Shown: positions 34,906 through 45,148, counted from the first letter of the stretch. The stretch: 64,000 nucleotides of DNA from Corynebacterium genitalium ATCC 33030 (GCF_000143825.1 NZ_CM000961.1:310001-374000); one strand, 5' to 3'. Translations and numbers: made by a program. Notes: generated by a model from the letters alone, not told the origin.

Positions 34906-37389
34906 TTACAGGCTCCGCGGGAAACGCCGCGCCCGCATCGACAATGACTCGATGAGCAGCGACGACCCGAGCATGAGTACCGTGGCGATGATCGGCGGGA
35001 TCACACCAATGGCGGCGAAGAAGAGCATGGCGATGTTGTACATCCACGCCAGGGAAAGATTGCGGTCTTTGATGCCGCAGACATTGCGGGCGTGAGCGAT
35101 GAGCTGGGGGACGGCGGTGACATCCTGACGCAGCAGCATCACCGACACGCGGCGGTTACGCTTGCGTCCCGTTTCAATGTCATCTGCGGTGGCGTACATG
35201 ATGCTCACATCGGCGGCGCGCAGCGCATCAATCACAGTGCGGTCGCCGACCATGGCTACCTCTGCACCGTTGGCACGCAAGGTGCGGATGGCGCCGGGCT
35301 TCTTGTCGGCGGTGATGCCTGCCAGCACGGTGGAGATGCCTAGGTAATCGGCGAAGCGACGGGCGACGGCGTACGTGTCCCGGGTACACATGACCGTTTC
35401 TAGGCCTTGACCCTCCAGCAACGCAATGGCGTCGTCGGCGTCATCCTTGAACGGGTCATGCAATGTGATCACGCCGCGGTCTTTGCCCTTCCAATGCACC
35501 ACAACGGGCGTGCCGCCAGAGGTCGCTGCCACCGCCAGGTTGCCCTTTAAATGGGACAGGTTGGAGGGGCGCCACAGCATAGCGTCGATGTGCGTCGTGC
35601 TCTCGTGGCCGTCTTCGTCGACGTACACCAGCGCCAGGCGGCCGGTGACATCGCCGGTGCGCGCATAGTCGACGCTGACCAGCTCGTAGCGCGCAGGCAG
35701 CTCACGGTCATCGTCGGCCCCGGCGCGGGCATCGCGGGCACCTGCCACGAGCGCACGCGGAACGGCGAACTGGGAGTTCATCGACAGAGCGCCGGCAATG
35801 CGCATCACCATTTCTTTGCTGTCGCCCTCGGCGGCCGTGACGGACTCGACGAACATCTCGTCCTGCGCGAGCGTGCCCACGCGGTTGAACACGATCGTGT
35901 CCACGGTCTCTAAGGTCCGCAGGGTTTCACCGTCGCGGACAAGCACACCGTTGCGTGCGGCGGATTCAATGCCCAGGCGCATCGCCAGCGCCGGCGAGAG
36001 CGCCAACGCGACTGGGGCCACGCCGGAGAGCACGGCCAATGCGGTGCGCAACGCCGCGTTATAGTCGCCCGTGATCAGCCCCCACAGCACAAAGCTTGTC
36101 AGCGCCACCGCCATCGCCACCGGCAGCAACGCCGCCGCTGCCTGCGCATGCTGCACAGAGGCGTAGCGCTGGCGCGCTTCGACGTCTGCCAACCAGTGCT
36201 CCACGGCGCTCCACCGCGTCGCGTGGCCGGTGCGCTGCGCGCGCACCTTGACTTCGCCCTCGGCGATGACGGAACCAGCGTAAATGATGGAACCGACTTT
36301 GACGTCAATGGGTTCGTGGGCGTCGATCAGCCCGGGGCGCAACCGTGCGCGCCCGCCCATGATCACACCATCGACGGGAACGATCTCACCGACGTGCACA
36401 ACAATGTCGTCGCCGCGGTTGATCTCCGAGACGGGAATGCGTTCCTCAGCAGCCTCGGCCTGGCCGCGTTTCTTGCAGAAGCGGATGTATTCGGTGTCGG
36501 GGTCGAGGGTGCGGGCGGTCATTTCGTCGAGAAGCAATGTGCGCGCACGGATGGAATACCGCCGCCCGATCAGCAGAAGCAGCGTGATGCCGCACGCGAC
36601 ATCGAGAAATAGCTCTGGACCGTTCGCTGTGCCGCGGGTGGTGGCGAACCACGTGAAGCCCGAATGCCAGCCGCGGTGGCCGGTCGGCGCGGCAAAAATG
36701 ACGGCGGCGGACCACAGGTACGCGATGATGATGGCGACGGCGCTCGCACCGTCAAGTGCTGTGCTGCCGCGCCGGACTCCGCCGAGCAATGCGCGGTGGA
36801 ACGGTAACGCGCACCACGTGACCACCGGCGTGGCCAAGGCGAGTTCGACCCACTGCCAACCGTCGAACTGCGTAGGGCGGAAGTAGGCGAGCACGAGGAC
36901 CGGCAGCGTGAACACCAGTGCCACCCACATGCGGGCGGGGGTGACCAAGTCGCGGGCGGTGTAGAGGACATCGTCCTGCGTGGGCTCCGTTTTGCGCTGC
37001 GGGGTGTACCCGGCGCGCCGTGCGCGGTCGAGCGACCGGTCCGCGCTCCGACGCCGGCGGCGCATCCGCGTGGGCACGGGGCGTTGGGAGCGGCGCCGGC
37101 CCGTTGTCATGTCGGCGGGGGCTGCGTGGCGCAGCTGCGAGGCGTCGGTCAGCCGCGCCGTGATGCCCAGTTCAGCGAAGACCTCGATGATCTGCTCCGG
37201 CCCCGTTGCAGCTGTCGCCGTGATCCAGGCGGAGTTGCTCGGGTGCACGATCTTGCACTCGACACCTTCGATCGTCTCCAGGGTGGCTTCGACCTCATCG
37301 ATATCGGGCGCACCCGGCAGCCCCTCGAGAGTGAAGGAATAGGAGACATGCGGCCGGTCTTGAGTCTCTTCCTCGATGTATGCGGTCAT
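34906..37389 (-). CDS. P-type ATPase-like protein lacking the phosphorylation Asp (pseudoenzyme)
   Basis: This 827-residue protein has the layout of a P1B-type metal ATPase: an N-terminal HMA-like domain (about 12-85), an Arg-rich linker (about 95-130), eight or so membrane segments, and A, P and N domains. The key residues are changed. The HMA domain has no CxxC. The TGE loop reads DAHEPIDV. The CPx motif of the ion-binding helix reads SGVAPVALALSPAL. The DKTGT motif reads FNRVGTLAQDE with Asn502 in place of the phosphorylated Asp. GDGxND reads VGDRTVIDAL. It cannot run the normal cycle. It sits between two small membrane proteins (with hemB) and hemE, so a heme-linked non-transport role, or a lost function, is possible. 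Confidence 0.85.
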   Translation of the reverse strand: MTAYIEEETQDRPHVSYSFTLEGLPGAPDIDEVEATLETIEGVECKIVHPSNSAWITATAATGPEQIIEVFAELGITARLTDASQLRHAAPADMTTGRRRSQRPVPTRMRRRRRSADRSLDRARRAGYTPQRKTEPTQDDVLYTARDLVTPARMWVALVFTLPVLVLAYFRPTQFDGWQWVELALATPVVTWCALPFHRALLGGVRRGSTALDGASAVAIIIAYLWSAAVIFAAPTGHRGWHSGFTWFATTRGTANGPELFLDVACGITLLLLIGRRYSIRARTLLLDEMTARTLDPDTEYIRFCKKRGQAEAAEERIPVSEINRGDDIVVHVGEIVPVDGVIMGGRARLRPGLIDAHEPIDVKVGSIIYAGSVIAEGEVKVRAQRTGHATRWSAVEHWLADVEARQRYASVQHAQAAAALLPVAMAVALTSFVLWGLITGDYNAALRTALAVLSGVAPVALALSPALAMRLGIESAARNGVLVRDGETLRTLETVDTIVFNRVGTLAQDEMFVESVTAAEGDSKEMVMRIAGALSMNSQFAVPRALVAGARDARAGADDDRELPARYELVSVDYARTGDVTGRLALVYVDEDGHESTTHIDAMLWRPSNLSHLKGNLAVAATSGGTPVVVHWKGKDRGVITLHDPFKDDADDAIALLEGQGLETVMCTRDTYAVARRFADYLGISTVLAGITADKKPGAIRTLRANGAEVAMVGDRTVIDALRAADVSIMYATADDIETGRKRNRRVSVMLLRQDVTAVPQLIAHARNVCGIKDRNLSLAWMYNIAMLFFAAIGVIPPIIATVLMLGSSLLIESLSMRARRFPRSL

Positions 37390-37402
37390 CTCTACGTGCT
37401 CA

Positions 37403-37885
37403 CTAAAAGCGGGGGCTCATCTTGTCCACGAACGCGTTCGCGTCCGGACGGAACGCGAACAGCATGGAAAACGCCAGCAGAATCACAATGACCATGGACG
37501 CCCACGACGTCAGCTGCACCATGAACGCCGCAACGTTGAGAAAGCAGCTCAGCGCCACGAACCCAGCCGCACATCGGCGGGCGATGCGGTTGCCGTGGCG
37601 GAAGTAGCTCGCCGCCGAGACCAACAGCAGCGCCAGCACAATGTTGCCGATGGACACCGCACGCAAGTTGGTCATGTAGGAAGCACGCAGCGACTCATTC
37701 GCCGGATCTCCCGGGAAGCCCTGGGATAGCAGCATCATCGCAGTCACCAGCATGAGCACCGCAGCGCCGCAGATGAGGTAGAACGCGATCTGCAGATTGC
37801 GCGGCCACGTGTCCCCAACTGCACCGCGGTAGCGGCGGTTCGGGTCGTTCGGGTCGCTCACGATCGTGGGGAACATCCCGGCCAT
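37403..37885 (-). CDS. Four-helix membrane protein next to the P-type ATPase-like gene
   Basis: This 160-residue membrane protein has about four hydrophobic segments (near 30-52, 78-98, 108-128 and 130-148) and a short N-terminal cytoplasmic part with DPNDPNRRYRG. GCAGG lies 8 bases before the ATG at 37885; a GTG at 37894 is an alternative. It precedes the ATPase-like gene by 13 bases and follows the 198-residue membrane protein, so the three likely form one unit in the heme cluster. Family and function are not recognised. Confidence 0.7.
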   Translation of the reverse strand: MAGMFPTIVSDPNDPNRRYRGAVGDTWPRNLQIAFYLICGAAVLMLVTAMMLLSQGFPGDPANESLRASYMTNLRAVSIGNIVLALLLVSAASYFRHGNRIARRCAAGFVALSCFLNVAAFMVQLTSWASMVIVILLAFSMLFAFRPDANAFVDKMSPRF

Positions 37886-37917
37886 GACGTGCACCTGCGT
37901 TTCTGTGTTCTGGGTTT

Positions 37918-38514
37918 TTAGTGAGTGCTTACGTCATTATGGTCTGTGGCGTCTTTGGCCGTCCACTTCTTCACATCGTCCTGGTTAGCGAAGATGAGGG
38001 CACAGATCGCCGCCACTCCCGCAGCGATCTGCAGCACGCCGTCGGCACCGATGACCGCGGTGGGCACATCCATGCCGGCAGGGTTGATCAGAAACACTGT
38101 GAGCATGCGCAGCGCAAAGAACACAGAGAACACCATCAGCAAAGTACGCGCGCTGTTCGCCCACTTCTTCTGCGCCGCCACGGCCCGCAGTGCGAGCGCA
38201 AGCAGCGCGACAATCAGCAGCGACAGCAGTGCCATGATGCTTATCGACGTATACGCCACCAACTTCACCTGCCCCTCGGACACCTCTTGCGGCATGCCCT
38301 TGCTGGCCTCACGCGCACTCTCGAACAGCGCGGAAGGATCCAACAGCGGCATCGCAATGGAGAAAAGCTGGTGCAACAACTCCGCACCGATCATGACCAC
38401 CCACGTGACCAACAGGTAGCGCACGGCTTCCGGCCGCTGGTCAGGCCGAGCGTCCTGCGCGGGCGGCGCGGGCTGGGCGGGTTGTTGCGGTGCGGGCGGG
38501 GTTGGGTGGGTCAT
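37918..38514 (-). CDS. Four-helix membrane protein following hemB
   Basis: This 198-residue membrane protein has a Pro/Ala/Gln-rich start ([20 protein letters not shown]), four membrane segments (about 32-52, 88-110, 120-140 and 148-170) and a polar C-terminus. The ATG overlaps the hemB stop region by 4 bases, so it is coupled to hemB. It shares size and topology with the next membrane protein, but no sequence motif links them to a known family. A decamer at 38239 encodes SerIleSer in a membrane helix using the rare ATA codon. Confidence 0.7.
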   Translation of the reverse strand: MTHPTPPAPQQPAQPAPPAQDARPDQRPEAVRYLLVTWVVMIGAELLHQLFSIAMPLLDPSALFESAREASKGMPQEVSEGQVKLVAYTSISIMALLSLLIVALLALALRAVAAQKKWANSARTLLMVFSVFFALRMLTVFLINPAGMDVPTAVIGADGVLQIAAGVAAICALIFANQDDVKKWTAKDATDHNDVSTH

Positions 38515-39593
38515 GGGCGGGGTCTTTCGTCGATAAGCATGCGAGCTGCGTCGAGCGCGAAGTACGTGAGAATCTGGTCGGCGCCGGCGCGTTTGATGGA
38601 GAGCAACGCTTCCATCATTGTGCGGTCTAGGTCAATCCAGCCATTGCGGCCGGCGGCCTGGATCATCGCGTACTCGCCGGAGACGTGGTAGGCGGCGACG
38701 GGGACGGGCGAGACTTCAGCGACCTTCGCCAGCACGTCGAGGTACGGCATGGCCGGCTTGACCATGACCATGTCCGCGCCCTCAGCCACGTCGAGTTCGA
38801 CCTCCATGAGGGACTCGCGGATATTTGCCGGATCCTGCTGGTAGGTCTTGCGGTCGCCCCACAGGGAGGAACCGACAGCGTCACGGAAGGGGCCGAAGAA
38901 CGCAGACGCATACTTCGCCGAATACGCCATGATCGCGACATCCGTGTAGCCCGCTTGATCGAGCGCGTGGCGGATCACTTCCACCTGGCCGTCCATCATT
39001 CCGGACGGGCTGACAATATGCGCGCCGGCCTCAGCCTGCGACACCGCCATCTTCGCGTACAGCTCCAAGGTGGCGTCATTGTCCACCGCCACATTGCCCT
39101 CCCGGTCGGTGACCAAGACGCCGCAGTGGCCGTGATCGGTGAACTCATCGAGGCAGGTGTCGGTCATGATGAGCAGCTTGTCGCCGAACTCGTCGCGCAG
39201 CCGCGCAATGGCACGGTTGAGCACGCCGTCCGGGTCCCAGGCCTGGGAGCCGGACGCATCCTTGTCCTCGCTGCGAGGCACACCGAACAAGTCAACGCAC
39301 GGAATCCCCAAAGAAACAGCCTCCCGGCAGATCTCCACGAGAGAGTCCATGCTGTGCTGGTACACACCCGGCATGGAGGCGATGATGCGGGGTTTGCCCG
39401 ATTCACCGAGATCGTCGGCAACGAACAGCGGCAAAATCAGGTCCGCCGGATCCAGGCGGACCTCCGCCGTCATGCGGCGCATCGCGGCGTTCTGGCGCAG
39501 CCTCCGCGGCCGCCGCACCGGGCCAGTCAGGCTCGGTGCAGGCGAGTGGTTGAACGAATCTGTGGGTTCCGACGGTGTAGGCACACAGACCAT
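38511..39593 (-). CDS. hemB: Delta-aminolevulinic acid dehydratase (porphobilinogen synthase)
   Basis: This HemB condenses two aminolevulinate molecules. The two Schiff-base Lys regions are [15 protein letters not shown] and [11 protein letters not shown]. The metal site reads [15 protein letters not shown]: it keeps two of the three zinc-type Cys and has Asp at the middle position, a mixed pattern between zinc and magnesium enzymes. The ATG at 39593 gives 360 residues; a GTG at 39584 lies 8 bases after TAGAAT and may be the true leaderless start. The long open frame reaching 39872 is a shadow of hemD. Confidence 0.92.
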   Translation of the reverse strand: MVCVPTPSEPTDSFNHSPAPSLTGPVRRPRRLRQNAAMRRMTAEVRLDPADLILPLFVADDLGESGKPRIIASMPGVYQHSMDSLVEICREAVSLGIPCVDLFGVPRSEDKDASGSQAWDPDGVLNRAIARLRDEFGDKLLIMTDTCLDEFTDHGHCGVLVTDREGNVAVDNDATLELYAKMAVSQAEAGAHIVSPSGMMDGQVEVIRHALDQAGYTDVAIMAYSAKYASAFFGPFRDAVGSSLWGDRKTYQQDPANIRESLMEVELDVAEGADMVMVKPAMPYLDVLAKVAEVSPVPVAAYHVSGEYAMIQAAGRNGWIDLDRTMMEALLSIKRAGADQILTYFALDAARMLIDERPRP

Positions 39594-39619
39594 TCTACGA
39601 ATGGCGTCCACGGCCGTAG

Positions 39620-41323
39620 CTACGAGCGTCGGGCGCGACGCTTTTTCCGCGGCGGCGGCAGCTGGCCGGCAGCGCGGAGACCGGCGACATGCTCGGCCAA
39701 TGCGTCGACAAGCGACGGTACGTCGGCGACCTCGGGCACGACATCGACCCGCAAGCCTTGCTCCTTCGCTTCCGCAGCCGCCATGGGACCGATGCACGCG
39801 ATGATGGTGCGCGGGTGCGGCTTGCCGGCAATGCCGACGAGGTTCTTCACAGTCGAGGCGGAGGTGAAGCAAACAGCGTCGAACCCGCCGGTCTTGATCA
39901 TGTCGCGCACTTCCGGTGCCGGCGGGGCGGCGCGGACAGTGCGGTAGGCGACGACGTCGTCGACTTCCCAGCCGCGCTCGACAAGGCCGTCAACAAGCAC
40001 GTCGCTGCCGATGTCCGCGCGCGGCAGCAGCACGCGGCCGACCGGGTCGATCTCCTCGACATACTCAGGGAAGATGTCCACGAGGCCGTGCGCGTTCTGC
40101 TTCGTGCGGTGCGGGATGAGCTCCGGGATCATGCCGCGGGAGCGAATCGCGTCAGCGGTCTTCTCCCCCACTGCGGCCAGGTGGACCCCGGCAAAGGAGC
40201 GGGCATCCAGGCCGAGCTCCTCGAACTTGTCCCACACAGCGTCAACACCGTTGACCGAGGTGAACACGATCCACTGGTAGCGTCCCTCAACGATGCCTTT
40301 GATCGCGCGGTCCATCTGCGCCGGGTTGCGCGGCGCCTCCATGGAAATGGTGGGCACGGACTGCGGAATTGCGCCATAGGAGTTCAGCCGGGCGTTCATC
40401 ACACCGGCCTGCTCCTTCGCGCGCGGCACGAGTACACGCCAGCCGTAGAGCGGACGGTTCTCCCACCAGGAGTACTTCGAACGGTCGTCGACAGCAGTGC
40501 CGATGGTGACCACGAGCGTGCCATCCAAGTCCGCATCGAGCTTGCCGACGGTCCCCAGCGTCGCATCAAACGTCCGCTGCAGACGGGTCGTACCGTTGAT
40601 GGTCACAGTCAGCGGCGTCGACGCGGAGAACCCGCGGGCCTGCAGCTCGGTGGCAATGACCGGCAAGTGGCGGGCCTCGCCCTGGAGGACGAGCGGCTGC
40701 GGGGCGGCGGCGAGGCCGTCCCAGTCGATCGGCTCGTTGGCCAGGTCAGCTTCGGTGTAGGTGGAACCGAGCGCGATGCCGGCGAACGAGGGCACCGTCG
40801 ACGGCAACGACATGCCGGGCACCACCTGGAACTCCAGGCCGGCGGCGGCGACAGCGGAGATCTCCTCCATGATGGCGTTGCGGGTCAGCGGGTTGCCCGC
40901 AACCAGACGGATGACGTCGCCATCGCCTGCTTCACCGCGGTCGATCGCCGCCTGCGCTTCGGCGAGGGCTTCACGCAACGGCTCGACGATCTCATCTCCG
41001 GCGGGTGCCTGTTCGCTCAGCTCTGCCGCAGTCGGGTCTGCCGGTTTCGCGGGCTTGCGGCGGGCTCCAGCCTCCTTGGCTTTGGCACACATGGCCTCGT
41101 ACTCTTCCGCAGCCGCTTTCAGCTTGTCAGCCGGCACGGGGAGAGCGGATCCGACGACACCGCGCACACCGCCAGAGACGTCCGGATCGACAACGGCGAT
41201 CGAGTTACGCTCCAGCACCTCGCGAGCGCGGATCGTCAACAGGTCGGGGTTGCCTGGCCCGGCGCCGACGAAAATGACCTTGCCAACGTTCTCGGGCGCT
41301 GTGGAGGAGGCAGCATTCATCAA
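39620..41323 (-). CDS. hemD: Uroporphyrinogen-III synthase with degenerate N-terminal SUMT-like domain
   Basis: This 567-residue fusion has an N-terminal half (1-265) resembling uroporphyrinogen-III methyltransferase: [18 protein letters not shown] is kept. The KGGDP...GRG motif reads [16 protein letters not shown], and an Ala/Lys-rich insertion sits near 60-110, so methyl transfer is doubtful. The C-terminal half (about 280-545) is a HemD domain with [13 protein letters not shown] and [12 protein letters not shown]. It closes the tetrapyrrole ring. A basic tail RKKRRARR ends the protein. A sigma-A type promoter precedes it, so hemD-hemB and followers may have their own transcript. Confidence 0.9.
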   Translation of the reverse strand: MMNAASSTAPENVGKVIFVGAGPGNPDLLTIRAREVLERNSIAVVDPDVSGGVRGVVGSALPVPADKLKAAAEEYEAMCAKAKEAGARRKPAKPADPTAAELSEQAPAGDEIVEPLREALAEAQAAIDRGEAGDGDVIRLVAGNPLTRNAIMEEISAVAAAGLEFQVVPGMSLPSTVPSFAGIALGSTYTEADLANEPIDWDGLAAAPQPLVLQGEARHLPVIATELQARGFSASTPLTVTINGTTRLQRTFDATLGTVGKLDADLDGTLVVTIGTAVDDRSKYSWWENRPLYGWRVLVPRAKEQAGVMNARLNSYGAIPQSVPTISMEAPRNPAQMDRAIKGIVEGRYQWIVFTSVNGVDAVWDKFEELGLDARSFAGVHLAAVGEKTADAIRSRGMIPELIPHRTKQNAHGLVDIFPEYVEEIDPVGRVLLPRADIGSDVLVDGLVERGWEVDDVVAYRTVRAAPPAPEVRDMIKTGGFDAVCFTSASTVKNLVGIAGKPHPRTIIACIGPMAAAEAKEQGLRVDVVPEVADVPSLVDALAEHVAGLRAAGQLPPPRKKRRARRS

Positions 41324-41331
41324 AGAAATCT

Positions 41332-41360
41332 CTTCTAAACGGATCGTTTGAAAGCGTCAA
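41332..41360 (-). promoter_or_regulatory. Predicted promoter of hemD-hemB
   Basis: On the minus strand TTGACG (41360-41355) and TAGAAG (41337-41332) are separated by 17 bases, close to the sigma-A consensus. The -10 lies 8 bases before the hemD ATG at 41323, giving a very short or absent leader. The 169-base hemC-hemD gap otherwise holds nothing recognisable. Confidence 0.55.
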
Positions 41361-41492
41361 TCACTAGAAAACCGCCTTACGCACCAAGGGACGTGCCCGG
41401 AGCTCCCATTAACGGGGACCAGATGCACAGCGGCGCAGACGGCGTATGGTAGTTACACCTTAAAGTAAGACGGCTGTTTTGAAAAACCGTGC

Positions 41493-42380
41493 TTAGAGGA
41501 ATTGGGCTGCTCCTGCGTCGAAAAGTTGCTGGGCGCACGCTTGGCCCACCTCGCGCGGATCTGTGCCGCTAGCTTCGCGCACGAGTTGGGCGGAGCCGTC
41601 GAGAGCGAACACGCCGCCGCGCACCGTGATCTCATCTCCGTCGAGGACCGCAGACGCCGCGACGGGCGCGGTGCAGCCAGCTTCCAAGGTCGCAAGAACG
41701 AAGCGTTCGGTCAGGGCGCAGCGGGTGGCAAAGTCGTCGACAAGCGTGTCGATCGCTGCGACCGCCTGCGCATCCTCCGCCCGGCACTCCACGGCAAGCG
41801 CACCTTGGGCAGGTGCGGGCATGAAGTCCTCCGGTGCGAAGACTTCGGTGGCGCGCTCGCCGAGGCCGACGCGGGACATGCCTGCGTAGGCGAGCACCAC
41901 AGCGTCGAGCTCACCGCTGGTCACGCGCCCCATGCGCGACTCGATGTTCCCCCTCAACGGGTGAATGTCCAGATCAGGGCGTTTCGCACGCAGCTGAGCG
42001 ATGCGCCGGGGTGCGGAGGTGCCCACGCGGGCGCCGCTGGGCAAGTCGGCCAGTTTCAGGCCGTCGCGGGCAATCAGTGCTTCACGGCGGTCCTCCCGCA
42101 CAGGAATGATCAGGTGCGTGCGCGGTTCGTGAGCGGTGGGAAGGTCTTTGAAGGAGTGGACGGCGACGTCAGCTTCACCGTCGAAAAGCGCCTGGCGGAT
42201 AGCGGTGGTGAACACGCCGACCCCGATGCGCTCCACAGGGGCTTGCGACATGTCGCCCGCGGTGGTGACGATGGTCAACTCAGCGCTGTGTCCTGCGCTG
42301 ATCAACGCATCGCGAATGTGTCCGGCCTGGGTCGTAGCGAGCTTGGACCCGCGCGTGGCTACTCTCAACGTCTCTGTCAC
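41493..42380 (-). CDS. hemC: Hydroxymethylbilane synthase (porphobilinogen deaminase)
   Basis: This 295-residue HemC polymerises four porphobilinogens into hydroxymethylbilane. It starts with [28 protein letters not shown] contains the catalytic Asp. [18 protein letters not shown] binds substrate. The dipyrromethane cofactor Cys is in [11 protein letters not shown] near 235. It overlaps the hemA stop by 4 bases. Confidence 0.96.
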   Translation of the reverse strand: MTETLRVATRGSKLATTQAGHIRDALISAGHSAELTIVTTAGDMSQAPVERIGVGVFTTAIRQALFDGEADVAVHSFKDLPTAHEPRTHLIIPVREDRREALIARDGLKLADLPSGARVGTSAPRRIAQLRAKRPDLDIHPLRGNIESRMGRVTSGELDAVVLAYAGMSRVGLGERATEVFAPEDFMPAPAQGALAVECRAEDAQAVAAIDTLVDDFATRCALTERFVLATLEAGCTAPVAASAVLDGDEITVRGGVFALDGSAQLVREASGTDPREVGQACAQQLFDAGAAQFL

Positions 42381-43750
42381 TGGCTTTCCCTTTCACAAAA
42401 CCCGGCAAGCGAGCTCTTCTCATAATGAGTGCCGTCGTCGCCTGCGAGCCCGGTGCGCGTATCTTTGCCGCCGGTGAGGCCGAACAGCTCCTCGATGGCG
42501 ATTTCGTAACTCACCTTCGACTGCGTGCCCGCTAGCTCTTTGATCTTCACGGTCGGATTATGCAAGAGCTTATCGACGATCCTGCGCACCGCCCGTTCCA
42601 CTTCCCCGAACTCCCCGTCATCCAATCCGGGCAGGCGGGAGCGCAATTTGTCCAGCTCAGTCTGGGCGGTCTCAGCGGCGGTGACGCGCAGTTCGGTGAC
42701 CATAGGGGCGACATCGCGCACACGCTGCTCGGTTGCATAGGCGGCCAGCTCCGTGGCGACGATGTCCTCGGCCTGCCCGCGGGCATCGAGCTCCGGGCAC
42801 ATCGGAGAATCGGCGGAGTGCTTGAGAGCCTCGTGCAAGGCCTCGATGTTGATGAGGCTGACACCGGGCAGCTCGGCGACCGCGTCGTCGATGTCGCGCG
42901 GCAGGGACAGATCGACCAGCAGCGCGGGCCCGGGAATGTCCTCCGGGGTGATGGTGAAGCCGTCGCTCGCGGTCGCGGAGACCGCAATGTCCACCCGTGA
43001 CAGTGCTCCGGCGCGGGCAGAAAAATCCACCACCTCGGCGGTCACACCGGCTGCGCGGGCGTGCTCGGCAAGCCGTTCGGCGCGCGAGCGGGTGCGGTTC
43101 GCAATGATCAGCTTGCTCACCCCGCGTTTACCCAGGTCCGTGGCGGCCAAAGAGCTCATTGCGCCGGCTCCAAGAACCAGTGCCGAGTGCCCTTCCAGAG
43201 ACGCGTCGGGGGTCAGTCCCTTCAGCCGCATTGCTTCGTCGAGGGCAGCGGTGACCATGGAGGAACCAGCGTCATCGATATCTGTCTCGGTGTGGACGCG
43301 TTTACCGGCGTGCAAAGCAGACTGGACTAGCGCGTGCAGCGCCGGGCCGATCGTGCCACGGTCTGCGGCGTCCTGGTAGGCGGAGCGGACCTGGCCGATG
43401 ATCTGCTGCTCCCCCACCACCATGGAGTCCAAACCGGCGGCGACGCGCATGAGGTGCTTCGCCGCGGCGTCGGCATAGCGGACATAGAGGTATCCCCGCA
43501 GCTGTGCCAACTCCACGCCCGAGAATTCGCTGAGCACACCCAGCACGTCGTTGACACCGGTGTGGAACGCGTTGGTGACGGCGTAGACCTCCATCCTGTT
43601 GCAGGTGGAGATGGTCATGGCTTCGCTGATGCTGGGTTGCTCAAGAAGAGCGCGTGCAGTCTGCTCCTGCACGGCGTTGTCCATGCTGAGCCGCTCCAGC
43701 AGCGCGACGGGCGCCGAGCGGTGGGACATGCCCACCACGAGAACACTCAC
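42377..43750 (-). CDS. hemA: Glutamyl-tRNA reductase
   Basis: HemA performs the first step of C5 heme synthesis, reducing glutamyl-tRNA(Glu) to glutamate-1-semialdehyde. The 457 residues include the catalytic Cys in [13 protein letters not shown] near 46-58, the [13 protein letters not shown] motif, an NADPH fold [14 protein letters not shown] near 190 and a C-terminal dimerisation helix. It starts GTG with GGAGGG upstream. In other bacteria the N-terminus is a degradation signal under heme excess; that is not testable here. A decamer is at 42568. Confidence 0.96.
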   Translation of the reverse strand: MSVLVVGMSHRSAPVALLERLSMDNAVQEQTARALLEQPSISEAMTISTCNRMEVYAVTNAFHTGVNDVLGVLSEFSGVELAQLRGYLYVRYADAAAKHLMRVAAGLDSMVVGEQQIIGQVRSAYQDAADRGTIGPALHALVQSALHAGKRVHTETDIDDAGSSMVTAALDEAMRLKGLTPDASLEGHSALVLGAGAMSSLAATDLGKRGVSKLIIANRTRSRAERLAEHARAAGVTAEVVDFSARAGALSRVDIAVSATASDGFTITPEDIPGPALLVDLSLPRDIDDAVAELPGVSLINIEALHEALKHSADSPMCPELDARGQAEDIVATELAAYATEQRVRDVAPMVTELRVTAAETAQTELDKLRSRLPGLDDGEFGEVERAVRRIVDKLLHNPTVKIKELAGTQSKVSYEIAIEELFGLTGGKDTRTGLAGDDGTHYEKSSLAGFCERESQ

Positions 43751-43838
43751 GTTTTCCCTCCAAGCCAGTTCGCGATCATCCCAAAGGATACCCCCGCTGC
43801 CCAGTTCCCAGACAATCCCCTGATCGTCGCGTGCGAAT

Positions 43839-44105
43839 CTAGCGCGAGTCTACCTGCCCGCCACGGGCGAGTTCCGCAGCCAGTTCCGCGTTATCGACTT
43901 CCCAGCAGGCGAACTCTTCACCGTCGATGACCACGACGGGAACTCGGTCACCGAATTCGATGGCTAGGCCAGGGTGGGCGTCGACGTCGACAAGCGAAAG
44001 ACGCGCTCCCGCTTCCGCCACCACGGGCGCGATCTGCGCCGCCACGCGCTCGCACGAGCCGCATGTGGAGCGGACCATTAGTTCAACCTCAGCTACTGCA
44101 CCCAT
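43839..44105 (-). CDS. Glutaredoxin-like thiol protein (DUF836 type)
   Basis: This 88-residue thioredoxin-fold protein has the redox pair RSTCGSCERVAA near 12-23 and the cis-Pro segment VPVVVIDGEEFACW. It matches the small glutaredoxin-like proteins next to hemA in mycobacteria and corynebacteria (Rv0508 position). Reduction of a partner by mycothiol or thioredoxin is plausible; the partner is unknown. It diverges from the SerB-like gene with a 20-base gap. Confidence 0.82.
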   Translation of the reverse strand: MGAVAEVELMVRSTCGSCERVAAQIAPVVAEAGARLSLVDVDAHPGLAIEFGDRVPVVVIDGEEFACWEVDNAELAAELARGGQVDSR

Positions 44106-44125
44106 TGGGAACCTCCTAACATACG

Positions 44126-45079
44126 ATGGATCACACTACACACGAAGGGAGAGAAGGCTTGAGCGGCAATCTGCGGCGCTACCTTGAGGAGACTGCGCTT
44201 CCGCCTATCGACGACGCCCACCAGCGCACCGCAGGCGAAGCCGCCGCCTCCGCCGCATCCTCGACCGTAGGCCAGAGCGCTGAGCGCGTCACCGAGCCCG
44301 ACCCGGACATCCCGCAGCACGCGACCGCCGCTGCATTCTTCGATGTAGACAACACCCTGATCCAGGGAAATTCGCTCATCGCACTGGGATACCAGCTGTT
44401 CAAGCGCGGATTTTTGACGCTGAGCGAGATCTTCCCGTATCTCGTGGCTCAAGGCCGGTACCGTTTGTTCGGCGCGGAGCTGCCAGACGCGATCGCGCAG
44501 GGCCGTGAGAAAGCGCTGAGCTTCATCACGGGGTGGAGCGTGAGCGAACTGCGCGACCTGTGCGCAGAGCTTGTCGACGCTCACTTGATCGCCCGCACCT
44601 ACACCGGCACCCGCGAACTCGCCTCGATGCACATCAACGCCGGTGAGCAAGTGTGGCTCGTGTCCGCAACACCCGTGCAGGTCGGGCAAATTCTGGCTGA
44701 GCGCCTCGGTTTCACCGGCGCCCTGGGCACCGTTGCAGAGGAAGAGGACGGACAGTTCACCGGCCGTCTCGTCGGCGATATCCTCCACGGCCCGGGTAAG
44801 GCGCACGCCGTGGCTGCTCTGGCAAAGGCACAGGGGCTCAACTTGGAGGAGTGCACCGCCTACTCCGACTCCGCCAATGACATTCCCATGCTGTCCATGG
44901 TGGGCACCCCCGTGGCCATCAACCCCGACAGCACATTGAGAAAGCACGCCGCGAAACACGGCTGGCTCATCCGGGACTACCGCCCGGTGCGCCGGGTGTT
45001 CCTCAGCGTGCTTGTCCCCTTAGGCGCCGTAGCCGGCATTGGTGGCGCGCTGGCGTGGCGCCGCCGCCGGAAGCGCTAG
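44126..45079 (+). CDS. HAD-IB family hydrolase, SerB-like, membrane-anchored
   Basis: This 317-residue HAD phosphatase has the nucleophile motif AAFFDVDNTLIQGNS near 69-83 (DxDNT), a Ser in VSATP (motif II) and YSDSANDIPML (motif IV). An N-terminal extension of about 65 residues is Ala/Glu-rich, and one membrane helix lies near 291-310 before a basic tail (WRRRRKR). The same gene stands here in mycobacteria (SerB1 position), where phosphoserine activity is not certain; lipid or sugar phosphate substrates are alternatives. Confidence 0.82.
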   Translation: MDHTTHEGREGLSGNLRRYLEETALPPIDDAHQRTAGEAAASAASSTVGQSAERVTEPDPDIPQHATAAAFFDVDNTLIQGNSLIALGYQLFKRGFLTLSEIFPYLVAQGRYRLFGAELPDAIAQGREKALSFITGWSVSELRDLCAELVDAHLIARTYTGTRELASMHINAGEQVWLVSATPVQVGQILAERLGFTGALGTVAEEEDGQFTGRLVGDILHGPGKAHAVAALAKAQGLNLEECTAYSDSANDIPMLSMVGTPVAINPDSTLRKHAAKHGWLIRDYRPVRRVFLSVLVPLGAVAGIGGALAWRRRRKR

Positions 45080-45110
45080 GCCGAACGCTCGCCGGGGTCA
45101 ACCAAAGCCG

Positions 45111-45148
45111 AAAAACGCCCGCTCCGGCCAAACGGCGGGGACGGGCGT
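45111..45148 (-). terminator. Rho-independent terminator of the bS22 gene
   Basis: Read on the minus strand, ACGCCCG pairs with CGGGCGT around a GC-rich loop with a further CCG/CGG pairing, followed by five T. It lies 15 bases after the bS22 stop and could also slow transcripts arriving from the convergent phosphatase gene. Confidence 0.65.

Noticed and set aside
41461..41492. Possible hairpin terminator after hemC
   Set aside because: The arms ACGGTTTT and AAAACAGCCGT need a two-base bulge and there is no clear T-run; too weak to call.
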